DNA of 64,000 bases from Legionella rowbothamii (GTDB taxonomy: Bacteria; Pseudomonadota; Gammaproteobacteria; Legionellales; Legionellaceae): assembly GCF_900639985.1 (NCBI RefSeq), contig NZ_CAAAIM010000004.1:224807-288806 (forward strand), in the 5' to 3' direction. Position 1 is the first letter of the stretch. Each line of letters opens with the position of its first letter. A program made the translations under genes and the position numbers. Below are positions 45,355-54,073 of this stretch, one piece after another. Below the pieces are notes generated by a model. It ran no database searches. It was not told the origin of the DNA and saw only the letters and a list, made by a program, of their open reading frames with translations.

Positions 45355-45383
45355 CACTCCGAGGCTAATCTGGTGTCGGAGTG
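45355..45383 (+). terminator. Intrinsic terminator
   Basis: CACTCCGA / TCGGAGTG 8-bp stem with a 13-nt loop, then TCTTTTA. Located 48 nt after the propeller-like remnant. Confidence 0.65.
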
Positions 45384-45467
45384 TCTTTTACCAAAGCGTT
45401 CCTAAGAGGATTAAAACAACAATGTTCGCTTCGAGATAATTAATTATTGTCTCATGCAAGTTTACCA

Positions 45468-46688
45468 TTAAGCAGTGAGCGTAAATTTGAGTGAGACTGC
45501 ATCATGGTAGCCTTCATTAATGCCAGTGATAATATTCTGGGAGGTCAGGATATCAATCGGTGCTTTTCTATAAAAAGCATGAGCATAACCGCAATCAACA
45601 GTGAGATGGTTCATCAATCGATATCCCATGGAAAACCCAGTAATAAAACTGTCGCCAGCACCTATTTGAAATCTCCCATTCGACGGTGACTGATTATATG
45701 TTCCTGCCACTCGGACAACCCACTTTGGTGAAACTTGATAAATTGTCCCGAGGGTTAGAAGCCAACTGTTGTGAAAGTGATAATTAATGAGAGTCCGTGG
45801 GATAATCAAGACCTGGGAACCAGCTTGTGTGGCAAAATTATGAACTGAAACTTCTTTAAAGATATTCCATTGCAGGTATTGAACAGTTCCTAAAAAGCCT
45901 AATTTTTCATTGATAAAATGGCTTAATGTTGCGACACTTCTTGCAGGTGTCCAGTATTTAAAATGATAATCATTCGATGAAATACTCTGCGAAGCAGTGA
46001 TCGTACTACGACCCTGTAAATTATAAGTCACCGCACTGCGATAATTAAGACCCAAGGCTGTTTTTTTACCCGGCTTAATGAGTATCCCGAAATCACCGCC
46101 CACATTGTTTGCTTGACTGTCATTTAAGCTACGGCTTTCAGGAATATTTAAACGGGGTATGCCTGCAGCAATAGGCTCCTGAATGAGATGAGCATAGGTA
46201 AAATTAATATTTCCCCCGATGGAAAGAAATTGATTAATTTTAATGCCAAGCGCGGGAATCAAATCAATATTTTTTGTTTGATTGCGTGCAAGAAAATAGC
46301 GAAGGATCGGTTGATTATCCAATTCGCGATTAAAATCATTTGCAACGACAGCAAAACCAGCCACAAATCTTTCATTTATAGGGATGCTAAGATACATGGA
46401 TGGCAAGAAAAAATTGGATTTAGTGGCGGTTGATCCTGACTCGCTACCCCCAAAAGGTATTTTTTGTGCACTCCCGCTAAACTCAAATTGTGCCCTTGCC
46501 AGGGTGCCCAGAAGAATAAATTGTTGATGAGGTGAAATAGTTAATGCTGCAGGATTAAAGTAAAGGGCTGTTGCATCCTTCACTACAGCAGTTCCCATTG
46601 TTTGTTCAATAAAAGAGGCATGTAATGTCGAGCATAATAGTAAAAAACCTATGAGCACGTACTTTCTGAAATTAATTAAGCTTGCCAT
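45468..46688 (-). CDS. OmpP1/FadL-family outer-membrane transporter
   Basis: 406 residues. Signal peptide (NFRKYVLIGFLLLCSTLHA), then MGTAVVKDATALYFNPAALTI, the NPA motif of the FadL hatch domain. LGLNYRSAV, YLQWNIFKEV and the alternating-residue tail (SLKFTLTA-stop) give a 14-strand barrel ending. FadL proteins take long-chain fatty acids or other hydrophobic compounds across the outer membrane. Length matches the family (about 400-450). Start ATG 46688; ribosome site weak. Confidence 0.87.
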   Translation of the reverse strand: MASLINFRKYVLIGFLLLCSTLHASFIEQTMGTAVVKDATALYFNPAALTISPHQQFILLGTLARAQFEFSGSAQKIPFGGSESGSTATKSNFFLPSMYLSIPINERFVAGFAVVANDFNRELDNQPILRYFLARNQTKNIDLIPALGIKINQFLSIGGNINFTYAHLIQEPIAAGIPRLNIPESRSLNDSQANNVGGDFGILIKPGKKTALGLNYRSAVTYNLQGRSTITASQSISSNDYHFKYWTPARSVATLSHFINEKLGFLGTVQYLQWNIFKEVSVHNFATQAGSQVLIIPRTLINYHFHNSWLLTLGTIYQVSPKWVVRVAGTYNQSPSNGRFQIGAGDSFITGFSMGYRLMNHLTVDCGYAHAFYRKAPIDILTSQNIITGINEGYHDAVSLKFTLTA

Positions 46689-47228
46689 GAACCTAGAGGA
46701 GAGAATGATAATATTCTTTAAGTTGTACGAGTATTTTTTCGTATAGTCAAGGTTAGGTTATTTATTTAACTGCGATAGGATATTCAATATAATTAAAAGT
46801 TAACCTATAGAGTTCTGTTCGTCACATCCCCTGGCCTTACTTCCACCAAACAGGCTCCATTTTTGCTACAATTGAACTATAAATCAAGCACTCTATTCTT
46901 ATCTTATTGGTTATGGAAGAATTCGGTATTTCTTTTCAAATTAAATTTTTGTAATGACAAAATTATTTTCAATAAATTGACAGTGTAGTTGATTGAATAA
47001 AAGGAAAGCCCAGAAAAAACATGAATTAAGATGCTTATCAAATCTTCATGTCCAGCAAGTGAAGGATTAATAGTCCGTCAATTCAAAAATAAAAAATTGA
47101 TTTTATTATAATTTTTATCGAAGGAATCCACTGCAAATGTCCTACGATGTATAACTGTGTCGGACTCAAATATGCAAATCCCCCACAATGGATTTTTACC
47201 GGGCTATTTTAATATTAAAATTATAAAG
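46689..47228. other. 540-bp AT-rich gap with no gene seen
   Basis: Between the FadL gene and the AbiEi remnant. Nothing recognised; an in-frame open stretch before ATG 47229 has no ribosome site. Confidence 0.35.
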
Positions 47229-47823
47229 ATGAAACTAAATAATGAAATTACATTGAAAGATCTGTTTGCAAGACCAGTCTTTTACGCCGCAGAGGCACGT
47301 GAAGCAGGTATCCATCCCAGCCGGCTCAGCTATTATGTAAAAACTAATAGGATTGAACGCATTAGTCACGGTGTTTATCGAGGTGTAGAATCCTCTATGG
47401 ATGCGGATTTTAAATGCGAGGATCTGATTATCATTGCCAAAAGTATCCCACAGGGTGTGGTCTGTCTAGTCTCCGCTTTGGCTCTGTACGAGTTGACAGA
47501 GGAAATGCCAAGAGAGCATTGGATAGCCGTTCCTCATTTTACTACGGCACCAAGGCGAGATCATACTCGTATTGTTAGAATGCGAGATATAGAAACAGGT
47601 AAAACACTGTACCCAATAGGGCAGGAAACAGTTGTCATTTTTGACAGAGAAAGAACGATAATAGACGCTTTTCGCTATCTCAGTAAAGAAATTGCCATTA
47701 AAGCGCTTAAAGCAGCGGTGAGTGGTAGAGCGGACAAAAAAATTGGATATTAAAAAGCTTCAGCAGTATGCGAGACAATTTGGACTTAATCTTGAGCCTT
47801 ATATTTTGACGTTGACAACATGA
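47229..47823 (+). pseudogene. AbiEi antitoxin gene (module 1), frameshifted
   Basis: From ATG 47229: TLKDLFARPVFYAAEAREAG, then SHGVYRGVESSMDADFKCED, then CLVSALALYEL, the winged-helix and core of the type IV antitoxin AbiEi. After SGRADKK the frame ends early; one step over, LDIKKLQQYARQFGLNLEPY and a stop at 47821 complete the normal C-terminus. The slip is in a run of seven A. The stop overlaps the next ATG (ATGA), the usual AbiE arrangement. AbiEi normally represses the operon and neutralises the nucleotidyltransferase toxin AbiEii. Confidence 0.7.
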
Positions 47824-47981
47824 ATGAACAAGCTTTAAAAGCGCGCTTAAAACATATTGGCAAAGAAAAAGGTAAGATTCTGATGACCTTTTTCTTTCTT
47901 GTTGTGGGTATGGAAATTCGTAGTGAGACGAATGGGGGCCAAAAGGAAGTCATGCGCCAAAAATGGATTATCCTCGACTAA
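47820..47981 (+). pseudogene. AbiEii toxin (module 1), N-terminal stump
   Basis: MNEQALKARLKHIGKEKGKI matches the start of AbiEii nucleotidyltransferases; the frame then degenerates and stops. The toxin domain is deleted and fused into the next antitoxin fragment. Confidence 0.55.
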
Positions 47982-48244
47982 AAATGGTGCAATATTCAGA
48001 TGAAGCCTTTAGTGAAAGAATTGAAATTATAGAATCAGATAATATTAAGCTAAGGGGGTATAACCGTGCCAAGACAATTGCAGATTGTTTCAAACACCGT
48101 AATAAAATTGGCCTTAATGTGGCTATTGAGGCACTCAAAGAAGCTTATTCAAAAAATAAAGTAACAGTTGATGAACTATGGCATTATGCGAAAATTTGTC
48201 GCGTTGCAAACGTAATGCGTCCTTATATTAAGGCAATTCAATGA
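47963..48244 (+). pseudogene. AbiEi antitoxin C-terminal fragment (module 2)
   Basis: NRAKTIADCFKHRNKIGLNV, then EAYSKNKVTVDELWHYAKIC, then RVANVMRPYIKAIQ: the C-terminal half of an AbiEi protein, with the start lost by the deletion joining module 1 to module 2. The stop overlaps the AbiEii ATG at 48241 (ATGA). Confidence 0.6.
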
Positions 48245-48793
48245 CAAAAAATATTGGTGAGTCAGAATATTCTAAACAGTTTTTGTTGAAAGGTGCGTTA
48301 CTATTTAACTTATGACATGCCTCATCGCCCAACTAAAAATATTGATTTATTGGGGTTTGGTGATAATGATCTAGCGTATATTAAACAAAAGTTCAGTAAA
48401 ATTTGCAGAATCTCTGCAGATAATGGAATAAGTTTTCTGTCTGAAACAGTGACAGTTGACACTATCAAAAAAGATGGAGGTTATACTGGAGCAAGAGTTG
48501 AGTTATTTGGAATTGGCAAAAGCAAAGATTAAAATACAAATTGATATTGGTTATGATGATGCAGTTACCCCAGGGCCAATAGATGCCCATTATCCCGTAT
48601 TTATCCAATTTATACGGTAATTGCAGAAAAGCTGTACGCAATTGCATTATTGGGCATGTCGAATAGTCTATTAAAAGACTACTTAGATCTTTATGTATTA
48701 TTAAGTAACGAGCAGTTGGATAATCAAGTCCTGGCTCAAGCCATACAAGCTACATTTACTTGCCGAGGCATGAAACTTCAACCGCATTATTGA
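48241..48793 (+). pseudogene. AbiEii toxin (module 2), broken by several frameshifts
   Basis: Successive frames rebuild one toxin: SEYSKQFLLKGALLF, then MPHRPTKNIDLLGFGDNDL (the nucleotidyltransferase DxD-like region), then QIDIGYDDAVTPGP, then YTVIAEKLYAIALLGMSNSL and CRGMKLQPHY-stop. At least three shifts plus a missing segment near the start make it inactive. Confidence 0.65.
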
Positions 48794-48797
48794 AATA

Positions 48798-49052
48798 ATG
48801 TCATCAATGAAAAAATCATGGGAACATTTTGAGTCAATTAGTTACTTATTAGAGTCCAATAGTGATCAGTTTATTGTGAAAGATTCTAAGAGTTCAAGTA
48901 TGGCGTTAAGTATTGCTTTGATTAATATAAATAGAGCCATACAAGGGCAAGTGCCAGTATTGGCTTTCAGGAACAGGGGTGTTCTAAGAATAGATGGTTC
49001 GTTTAATGATGCTCCTCAAGAGGAAAAAAATATGGTGCAGCAAGAAACTTAA
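48798..49052 (+). CDS. Small hypothetical protein
   Basis: 84 residues beginning 4 bp after the last AbiEii stop (MSSMKKSWEHFESISYLLES). Soluble, no motif recognised; FNDAPQEEKNMVQQ end. No good ribosome site. May be an accidental frame. Confidence 0.3.
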   Translation: MSSMKKSWEHFESISYLLESNSDQFIVKDSKSSSMALSIALININRAIQGQVPVLAFRNRGVLRIDGSFNDAPQEEKNMVQQET

Positions 49053-49146
49053 AGACAATCAATAAATTTATTACTCCAAAAGAGAGTAGAAATCTATTTG
49101 AGCTAGAAAAATTTGATTAATCAGTTTTATTAAAAAGGAGTTAACT

Positions 49147-49692
49147 ATGAAGGTAAAACTAAAAAAATTAGCAGCAACGCTTTGCTTAATTGGGAGTGTT
49201 GTAACTGCAAATGCGGGAGTATGTAATATTGTTCCAGGAAGTGTTACCTGTGGCCATGGTACAGTGGATAGTTTATCTGGAAATGGAATGGTTACCGTTA
49301 ATGGTACAACTGTATCAGGTGCAACACTTGTTAATGGTTTATTAAATGCGGATGGTGCCAACTTCTATTCTTTAGATGTAAATGGAAGCGCCAAATTAAC
49401 TCAATGCACTGTTAATGATGTAGCGAGTATTAAGGGATCTTTAACGGCATCTTCAACAAAGTTTGAAAAAACACTAAATGTATATTCAAGCGAAACACGT
49501 TTTATAAACAGTAAGGTAAGTAATGATTTGCATTTAGGACATACTGACTCCAGAAAACAAGTTATTTATTTGGATAACTTCTCTGAAGTATCTGGCGATA
49601 TTATTTTTGATGATGGTGATGGGAAAGTAATCTTAAGAGGCCAATCAAAACTTGGTGGAAAAGTAATTGGTGGACATGCAGTTTCAAAATAA
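49147..49692 (+). CDS. Exported beta-helix-like (bactofilin-type) repeat protein
   Basis: 181 residues with a signal peptide (KLKKLAATLCLIGSVVTANA) and AAGGAG before ATG 49147. The mature part is a run of short repeats of about 18-20 residues (SGNGMVTVNGTTVSGATLVN, GLLNADGANFYSLDVNGSAK), the pattern of right-handed beta helices such as bactofilins. No catalytic motif. Probably a structural envelope protein. Followed 17 bp later by a Gly-rich small ORF. Confidence 0.6.
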   Translation: MKVKLKKLAATLCLIGSVVTANAGVCNIVPGSVTCGHGTVDSLSGNGMVTVNGTTVSGATLVNGLLNADGANFYSLDVNGSAKLTQCTVNDVASIKGSLTASSTKFEKTLNVYSSETRFINSKVSNDLHLGHTDSRKQVIYLDNFSEVSGDIIFDDGDGKVILRGQSKLGGKVIGGHAVSK

Positions 49693-49709
49693 TGAGTTAA
49701 GGATTTAAT

Positions 49710-49817
49710 ATGACTGGAAGTATAAATAAAAACACTGAAGTTGAAATATTCTTTGGTATGTATAGTAATGGAAAAGAAGGTGGTAGTGATGGTAAAGAAG
49801 GGGATAATTCCCCCTAA
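49710..49817 (+). CDS. Possible 35-residue Gly-rich peptide
   Basis: AAGGATTTAAT precedes ATG 49710 and MTGSINKNTEVEIFFGMY, ending GKEGGSDGKEGDNSP. Length, acidic first half and Gly/Ser/Asp-rich end are like a RiPP precursor, but no matching modifying enzyme lies next to it on this strand. Confidence 0.35.
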   Translation: MTGSINKNTEVEIFFGMYSNGKEGGSDGKEGDNSP

Positions 49818-49874
49818 AAATAACTGATGTCAAAAGTAGAATTTTCTCGTACCCTATGACGAAGGAGATTCGTC

Positions 49875-50079
49875 ATGAAAAGATCAAAATTTACAGACAG
49901 CCAAAGCCACTCAATTTTAAAACAAGCGGGAGGTGGAACGCCTGGTTCGGAGCTTTGCCTTAGTAGCGCCAAATTTTATAAATGGCGTACTAAGTATGGT
50001 GGAATGGATGCATCGATGATGTCGCGGCTGAAAGAACTTGAAGCGGAAAATAGTCGTCTTAAGAAGAGGTACCCTGAGG
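49875..50079 (+). mobile_element. IS3-family orfA remnant
   Basis: MKRSKFTDSQSHSILKQAGG, then FYKWRTKYGGMDASMMSRLK, then ENSRLKKRYPEE is the OrfA of IS3-type elements (helix-turn-helix then leucine-rich coil). A few internal residues are missing and the frame runs out at about 50079, exactly where the MFS gene ends on the other strand. No orfB is present. The element is dead and its insertion or a deletion touched the 3' end of the borosin cluster. Confidence 0.75.
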
Positions 50080-50081
50080 AA

Positions 50082-51269
50082 TTATCTTTTTTCTTGGCTA
50101 AAAAATAAAATAAATAAGAAAAAACCAAGGATGCCAGCTAAAATCCAACATGCATTATAGCTATAATATTCCATTAAGAGACCTGATAAGATAGGTCCAA
50201 CAATCAAGCCTGAGGAATATGCGCTTCTCCATGCTCCAGCTGCCATGCCTTTGCGCTTGTCTCCTGCAGATTCATAACATTCCAGAAAGGATGTAGGCAT
50301 GAATAACATTTCTCCTACAATAAACGTTAAGCAGGCCAAGATTGCTCCAGCAACGCTGTTAACTATCATCAATGCAAATAAGCCTGTACCTAATAAAAAT
50401 CCACCAATTGCCAATTGATGATTGATTTTTAAGGGGGACACTATTTTTGTTATTTTGACTTGAAATAAGGAAACAATAATGGGATCTAGCCAGAAAAGGG
50501 TTGCAGTGATAGTAAAATTTGAAAATGTTTCATTTAAAAAAAGCGGGTAAGCAATCCGTTGCTGGGCGTAGATAATTCCTGCTATAAATACTGCGCTAAT
50601 GGTAATGTAAAGCCGTTTATTGTTACCGTGCTGGTGAATTGTTTCTTTTTCTTCATGGAGTGAGTGCGCTAGAGAGTGTTTCTCTACACGCAGATATTTC
50701 ATCGTATTCAGAGCAAAAAGAAGGAAGAATAGACCAATTATTTCAAAAATTTGTCCATAATATTGTGCTGCAAAGAACATAATCAATAGTATAGAACAGC
50801 TACTACCCAGGTTTTCACTGACTACTTTCATACTTTGTACAAAGCGAAGGCTGTTTTGATCTTGGGGGGCGTGTTGCAATAAGAGAGTATTGTTCGTAGT
50901 CAGAAAAATACTTGTTGCAATGCCAATGATGAATGCACAGCCAGATATTGCTAGAAAATTAATACTTTGAGGTAGGCAGAAAAAACTTAAGCCAAGAAAA
51001 AGAAAACTGATGATAATAATATTTTTACTACTCAGCCTGTCCGTTATGTATGCAGAGCATAACGCGCCTGATAATGCTCCAAATCCAACAATTGATCCAA
51101 CTTGACCAATTTGCAATTTTGTTAATGGGGTCGACGTCCCTAAATATAATGATAAATAGTAAGCAATTCCTCCTGCGGCACATTCCAAGAATGAAAAAAG
51201 AAGAAGTAAATAGCACGTCTTTGATAGTTTAGGTATTAAACTTAATCGATGAGATAGCACAGCAAACAT
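50082..51269 (-). CDS. MFS exporter of the borosin-type cluster
   Basis: 395 residues, 12 spans, typical drug/metabolite exporter proportions. Seen: FSFLECAAGGIAYYLSLYLG in helix 1, ALSGALCSAYITDRLSSKN (motif A region) and late GMAAGAWRSAYSSGLIVGPI. AAGGAAAAAT precedes ATG 51269, 29 bp after the methyltransferase stop. Likely exports the methylated peptide product. The C-terminus ends in the IS3 remnant junction (FFSQEKR); it looks nearly complete. Confidence 0.75.
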   Translation of the reverse strand: MFAVLSHRLSLIPKLSKTCYLLLLFSFLECAAGGIAYYLSLYLGTSTPLTKLQIGQVGSIVGFGALSGALCSAYITDRLSSKNIIIISFLFLGLSFFCLPQSINFLAISGCAFIIGIATSIFLTTNNTLLLQHAPQDQNSLRFVQSMKVVSENLGSSCSILLIMFFAAQYYGQIFEIIGLFFLLFALNTMKYLRVEKHSLAHSLHEEKETIHQHGNNKRLYITISAVFIAGIIYAQQRIAYPLFLNETFSNFTITATLFWLDPIIVSLFQVKITKIVSPLKINHQLAIGGFLLGTGLFALMIVNSVAGAILACLTFIVGEMLFMPTSFLECYESAGDKRKGMAAGAWRSAYSSGLIVGPILSGLLMEYYSYNACWILAGILGFFLFILFFSQEKR

Positions 51270-51298
51270 ATTTTTCCTTAAATATTAGTTCGTTAGAT

Positions 51299-52063
51299 CT
51301 ATGAGGTTAATTGATTCAGAATTTCTAAATCCGGTTTCCTTTGAGGAAGTGGGGGTAGGTATAGTGTTGAAAGAGTTTCAATAGTTTGATTTTCAATTTC
51401 ATATAATGGGAATGGATGTATTCTCGGTTCCACACTGGGGTACATCGACGCCTCATAAATAATAGCTATATGGTCGTCAGGGTAATGTTTTTTTAATTTG
51501 AGTTTTAGTAAATTTAAATGTTTAATTTTTTGATTTAGCTTAGGTATTGAGCGATTGCCAATCATTCCTGGCTGCCAAATACAAAGATGTGCTGTAGGAT
51601 CAATGCTCTTGTCATACAATAATAATTCCGTTGCCTCTACATGAAAACACCCGAATTGTCCAGGATCGATTTTAAGATCCGCATAGAGGCAATTTTCAAC
51701 AGAAATACCAGGTAAAATAATTGTTTCAATCGAATTTTTTTGAGCCTCAAATATAGCTTGTAAACCTGGATCTGCGAAAATTGTAGGATGTCCATAGAGT
51801 ATTACAGTGATAAAATCATAACTCTCTAAGTCCGTGAGAATTTTATCTCGTATTTTGTCATAGGAATCCTGCCGATCATTTTCAGAAAAATATATCGGCT
51901 CAAGAGATTCTGACAATTTAGAATAGTGCTCTATCCATTGTTTGGTAATAGGTTCGTTAACCAAGTACAAAACCTTATCTGCACTAGTAGCATAAGTCTT
52001 AAATTCAGTTGTAAAATGAGATATAGATTTAATACCGGAACCAATTAAAGCTAATTTTTTAAT
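51299..52063 (-). CDS. Tetrapyrrole-methylase-type peptide alpha-N-methyltransferase (borosin type)
   Basis: 254 residues, if it begins at ATT 52063. The sequence opens KKLALIGSGIKSISHFTTEF, the methylase-fold GxG SAM loop. DRQDSY (Arg 64, Tyr 68) has the Arg-x-x-x-Tyr spacing of the catalytic pair of the borosin enzyme OphMA. ILYGHPTIFADPG, LPGISVENCLYADLKIDPG and LLYDKSIDPTAHL match borosin methyltransferases; true tetrapyrrole enzymes have different cores. The enzyme would methylate backbone amides of the 60-residue peptide encoded just upstream. AAAGGA is 6 nt before ATT. TTG 51970 is the first common start and would delete the SAM loop. Confidence 0.82.
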   Translation of the reverse strand: MKKLALIGSGIKSISHFTTEFKTYATSADKVLYLVNEPITKQWIEHYSKLSESLEPIYFSENDRQDSYDKIRDKILTDLESYDFITVILYGHPTIFADPGLQAIFEAQKNSIETIILPGISVENCLYADLKIDPGQFGCFHVEATELLLYDKSIDPTAHLCIWQPGMIGNRSIPKLNQKIKHLNLLKLKLKKHYPDDHIAIIYEASMYPSVEPRIHPFPLYEIENQTIETLSTLYLPPLPQRKPDLEILNQLTS

Positions 52064-52081
52064 GATAAATCCTTTTACTAT

Positions 52082-52264
52082 CTATCTAACCACCCGGGAC
52101 ATATCAGCAAATTGTTCAGAACTATTTGATAACGCCGCTCTTACTTTTTGATTGCTTTTAGCCTTAAATGTATCAAGTAGGCCAAGCGATTTAAGAGTTT
52201 GATCTTTATTACTAGAGAATATGGCTTGTTTAGCCAAGTTTTCAAATTTGGTCAAGACGCTCAT
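52082..52264 (-). CDS. Candidate split-borosin precursor peptide
   Basis: 60 residues from ATG 52264 (AAAGGTG upstream; a GTG nine bases further up is possible). MSVLTKFENLAKQAIFSSNK then TLKSLGLLDTFKAK forms amphipathic helices, like the binding domain of split-borosin precursors such as SonA. The C-terminus, SSEQFADMSRVVR, is short, and the VV is a candidate core because these enzymes act on small and branched residues. It is followed by the methyltransferase in the same frame, separated by TAG and seven codons. No paralogue seen. Confidence 0.65.
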   Translation of the reverse strand: MSVLTKFENLAKQAIFSSNKDQTLKSLGLLDTFKAKSNQKVRAALSNSSEQFADMSRVVR

Positions 52265-52373
52265 AATATTCACCTTTATATGGCATATTGAAGATTATAA
52301 GTAATAAAGAATAAAAAAACATAGGTAAAGTACTATAATTGGTGTTTGCTGTTATGTTTCATATACTATATTC

Positions 52374-53660
52374 GGCTCTACACCAATTAAGGGGGCACTT
52401 TAATTAAATTAGTCTAGACTAACTCCTTGATTTAGCGATCAAAAGGAAATTAAAGTGCCGAAATATAATCTTATCCTAAACTTACCTGGATTTTCTATAG
52501 TAAAAGTGAGTGGTTATCAACCCTTACTATTAGATGTTCGATATAGTCTTTTAGCGCGTTGTGGTCATTGTCAAAGTAAACACGTTAGAAAGAAGTCGGC
52601 TTATACTCGAGAGGTTCATCATGAGCTGTTAGGTCATCGTCGAAGTATATTAAGATTTAAAGCGTATAAGTTGTATTGTCATGCGTGTAAGCGTTATGGG
52701 AACCAACAATTCCCTGTAATAAATAAACACCAACGTTCGACTTGGCGAGCCCAAGCGGCAGTATTTCATGAGCATAGCCGAGGGGTCTCTCAAAAAGACC
52801 TATCAGAACGCTATAAGAAAGGTAAAGCGACAATAGAACGTTGGTATCAACGCCATTATGAGGAACAACATCGAGAGTTAATCAATAAACCATGCCCAAC
52901 AGTACTGGGTATTGATGAACACTTCTTTAGTAAAAAAGAGGGATTTGCCACCACCTTTTGTGACCTGAAAAACCATAAAATATATGATGTGGTAAAGGGA
53001 CGAAGTGAAGGCGACTTGAAGGATTATCTAGAGCGGTTACCTGGAAAAGAACGAGTAAAAGTAGTTTGCATGGATTTAAGTAGCACGTATCGTTCGATAG
53101 TAAAAAAGTACTTCCCTAATGCCCTGATTGTAGCGGATAGATTTCATGTAATTCGTTTAATTCAACATCAATGCATGATGACTTATCGAGAACTATCCAG
53201 TGAGATAAAAAGCAATAGGGGGGTCTTGGCTTTGCTTAGAACCCGACCGGATAACTTAAGTACAGAAAAGAAAGTGAAACGAGATGCGTTTTTAATGCAG
53301 AACCCCGCGATTGATGCCATCTATCAATTTCAGCAACAGCTTCATGCTCTATTAATGAAACGGGCATTAACTCAGCGTGCTTGTCGCAAAGTGATACCTA
53401 CCTTCTTGGGTATGCTTGATGGATTAAAACAAAGTGGATTTAAGGCATTAGTTTCATTAGGAAAGACCTTAACTTCTTGGAAAGATGAGGTGGCTAGAAT
53501 GTGGCGATTTAGCAAATCTAATGGAATAACAGAAGGGTTTCATCGAAAAATGAAATTGATTCAAAGAAGGGCTTATGGGTTTCGAAATTTTGAAAATTAT
53601 AGAGTGCGTGTTAAGGTGCTCTGCGGGTGATTAAGGTGCCCCCGTAATTGGGAAAGACCC
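52374..53660 (+). mobile_element. ISL3-family insertion sequence
   Basis: Imperfect 25-bp terminal inverted repeats: left 52374-52398 (GGCTCTACACCAATTAAGG...) and right 53636-53660 (reverse GGGTCTTTCCCAATTACGG...), both ending GGGGGCAC. The 8-bp flanks (52366-52373 and 53661-53668) do not match, so either the target duplication is lost or a deletion occurred at one end. It cuts an integrase gene on the right and lies 110 bp upstream of the borosin peptide. Confidence 0.8.
52455..53630 (+). CDS. ISL3-family transposase
   Basis: 391 residues. N-terminal zinc-finger-like RCGHCQSKHVRKKS and YCHACKRYG; then the DDE region VLGIDEHFFSKKEGFATTFCD, VVCMDLSSTYRSIVKKYFPNALIVADRFHV and the end Glu in SNGITEGFHRKMKLIQRRAYGF. 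These are the ISL3 (IS1001/ISL3) hallmarks. The frame is intact, so it may still be active. Length is close to the family's 400. Confidence 0.93.
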   Translation: MPKYNLILNLPGFSIVKVSGYQPLLLDVRYSLLARCGHCQSKHVRKKSAYTREVHHELLGHRRSILRFKAYKLYCHACKRYGNQQFPVINKHQRSTWRAQAAVFHEHSRGVSQKDLSERYKKGKATIERWYQRHYEEQHRELINKPCPTVLGIDEHFFSKKEGFATTFCDLKNHKIYDVVKGRSEGDLKDYLERLPGKERVKVVCMDLSSTYRSIVKKYFPNALIVADRFHVIRLIQHQCMMTYRELSSEIKSNRGVLALLRTRPDNLSTEKKVKRDAFLMQNPAIDAIYQFQQQLHALLMKRALTQRACRKVIPTFLGMLDGLKQSGFKALVSLGKTLTSWKDEVARMWRFSKSNGITEGFHRKMKLIQRRAYGFRNFENYRVRVKVLCG

Positions 53661-53937
53661 CGAAATTGCCTGAAGTAAGAGTGCATGATTTAAAGCATAC
53701 CTTTGCAGACGATTGAGAGCCGCAGGAGTAAGTTTTGAAGACAGGCAAGATTTACTTGGACATTGTTCAGGTAGGATTACAACTCACTATTCTTCAGCTG
53801 AGTTGCAAAGTTTATATCAAGCTGCGAATAAGATTTGTGAGAATCGTAAAAGTGGAGTGATATTAACATTATTGCGAAACCCAAAGAGTAGACCTGCCAG
53901 TCAAAATACTCTAAGGGATAGTCAGGTAAGTTTGTAA
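53661..53937 (+). pseudogene. Tyrosine recombinase C-terminal stump
   Basis: LPEVRVHDLKHTFAD then, one step over, RRLRAAGVSFEDRQDLLGHC, RITTHYSSAELQSL. HDLxHTF (His), LLGHxS and HY carry the late catalytic residues of tyrosine integrases. A frameshift and the left-hand loss by the ISL3 insertion make it inactive. It belongs to an older element than the intact integrase at 54230. Confidence 0.75.
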
Positions 53938-54026
53938 GTTCGTGATCTAAGTGACGCAAAAGTTACGCAAGGACTTTTGTACTAAACAGGTAATCAACGT
54001 AATTTATTGATTTTAAAAGTTTAAAT

Positions 54027-54073
54027 TGGTGGGCCCACTAGGACTTGAACCTAGGACCAACGGATTATGAGTC
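54027..54073 (-). other. 3' fragment of a CAT-anticodon tRNA (attachment site)
   Basis: Read on the minus strand: GACTCATAATCCGTT then GGTCCTAGGTTCAAGTCC then TAGTGGGCCCACCA. The T arm and CCA tail are intact and the anticodon is CAT (tRNA-Met or -Ile2). The 5' half is replaced by other sequence and the anticodon stem no longer pairs (ACAGA/TCCGT), so this is a recombination product, not a gene. Its 3' end points left, so the intact tRNA should be to the right. Confidence 0.7.
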
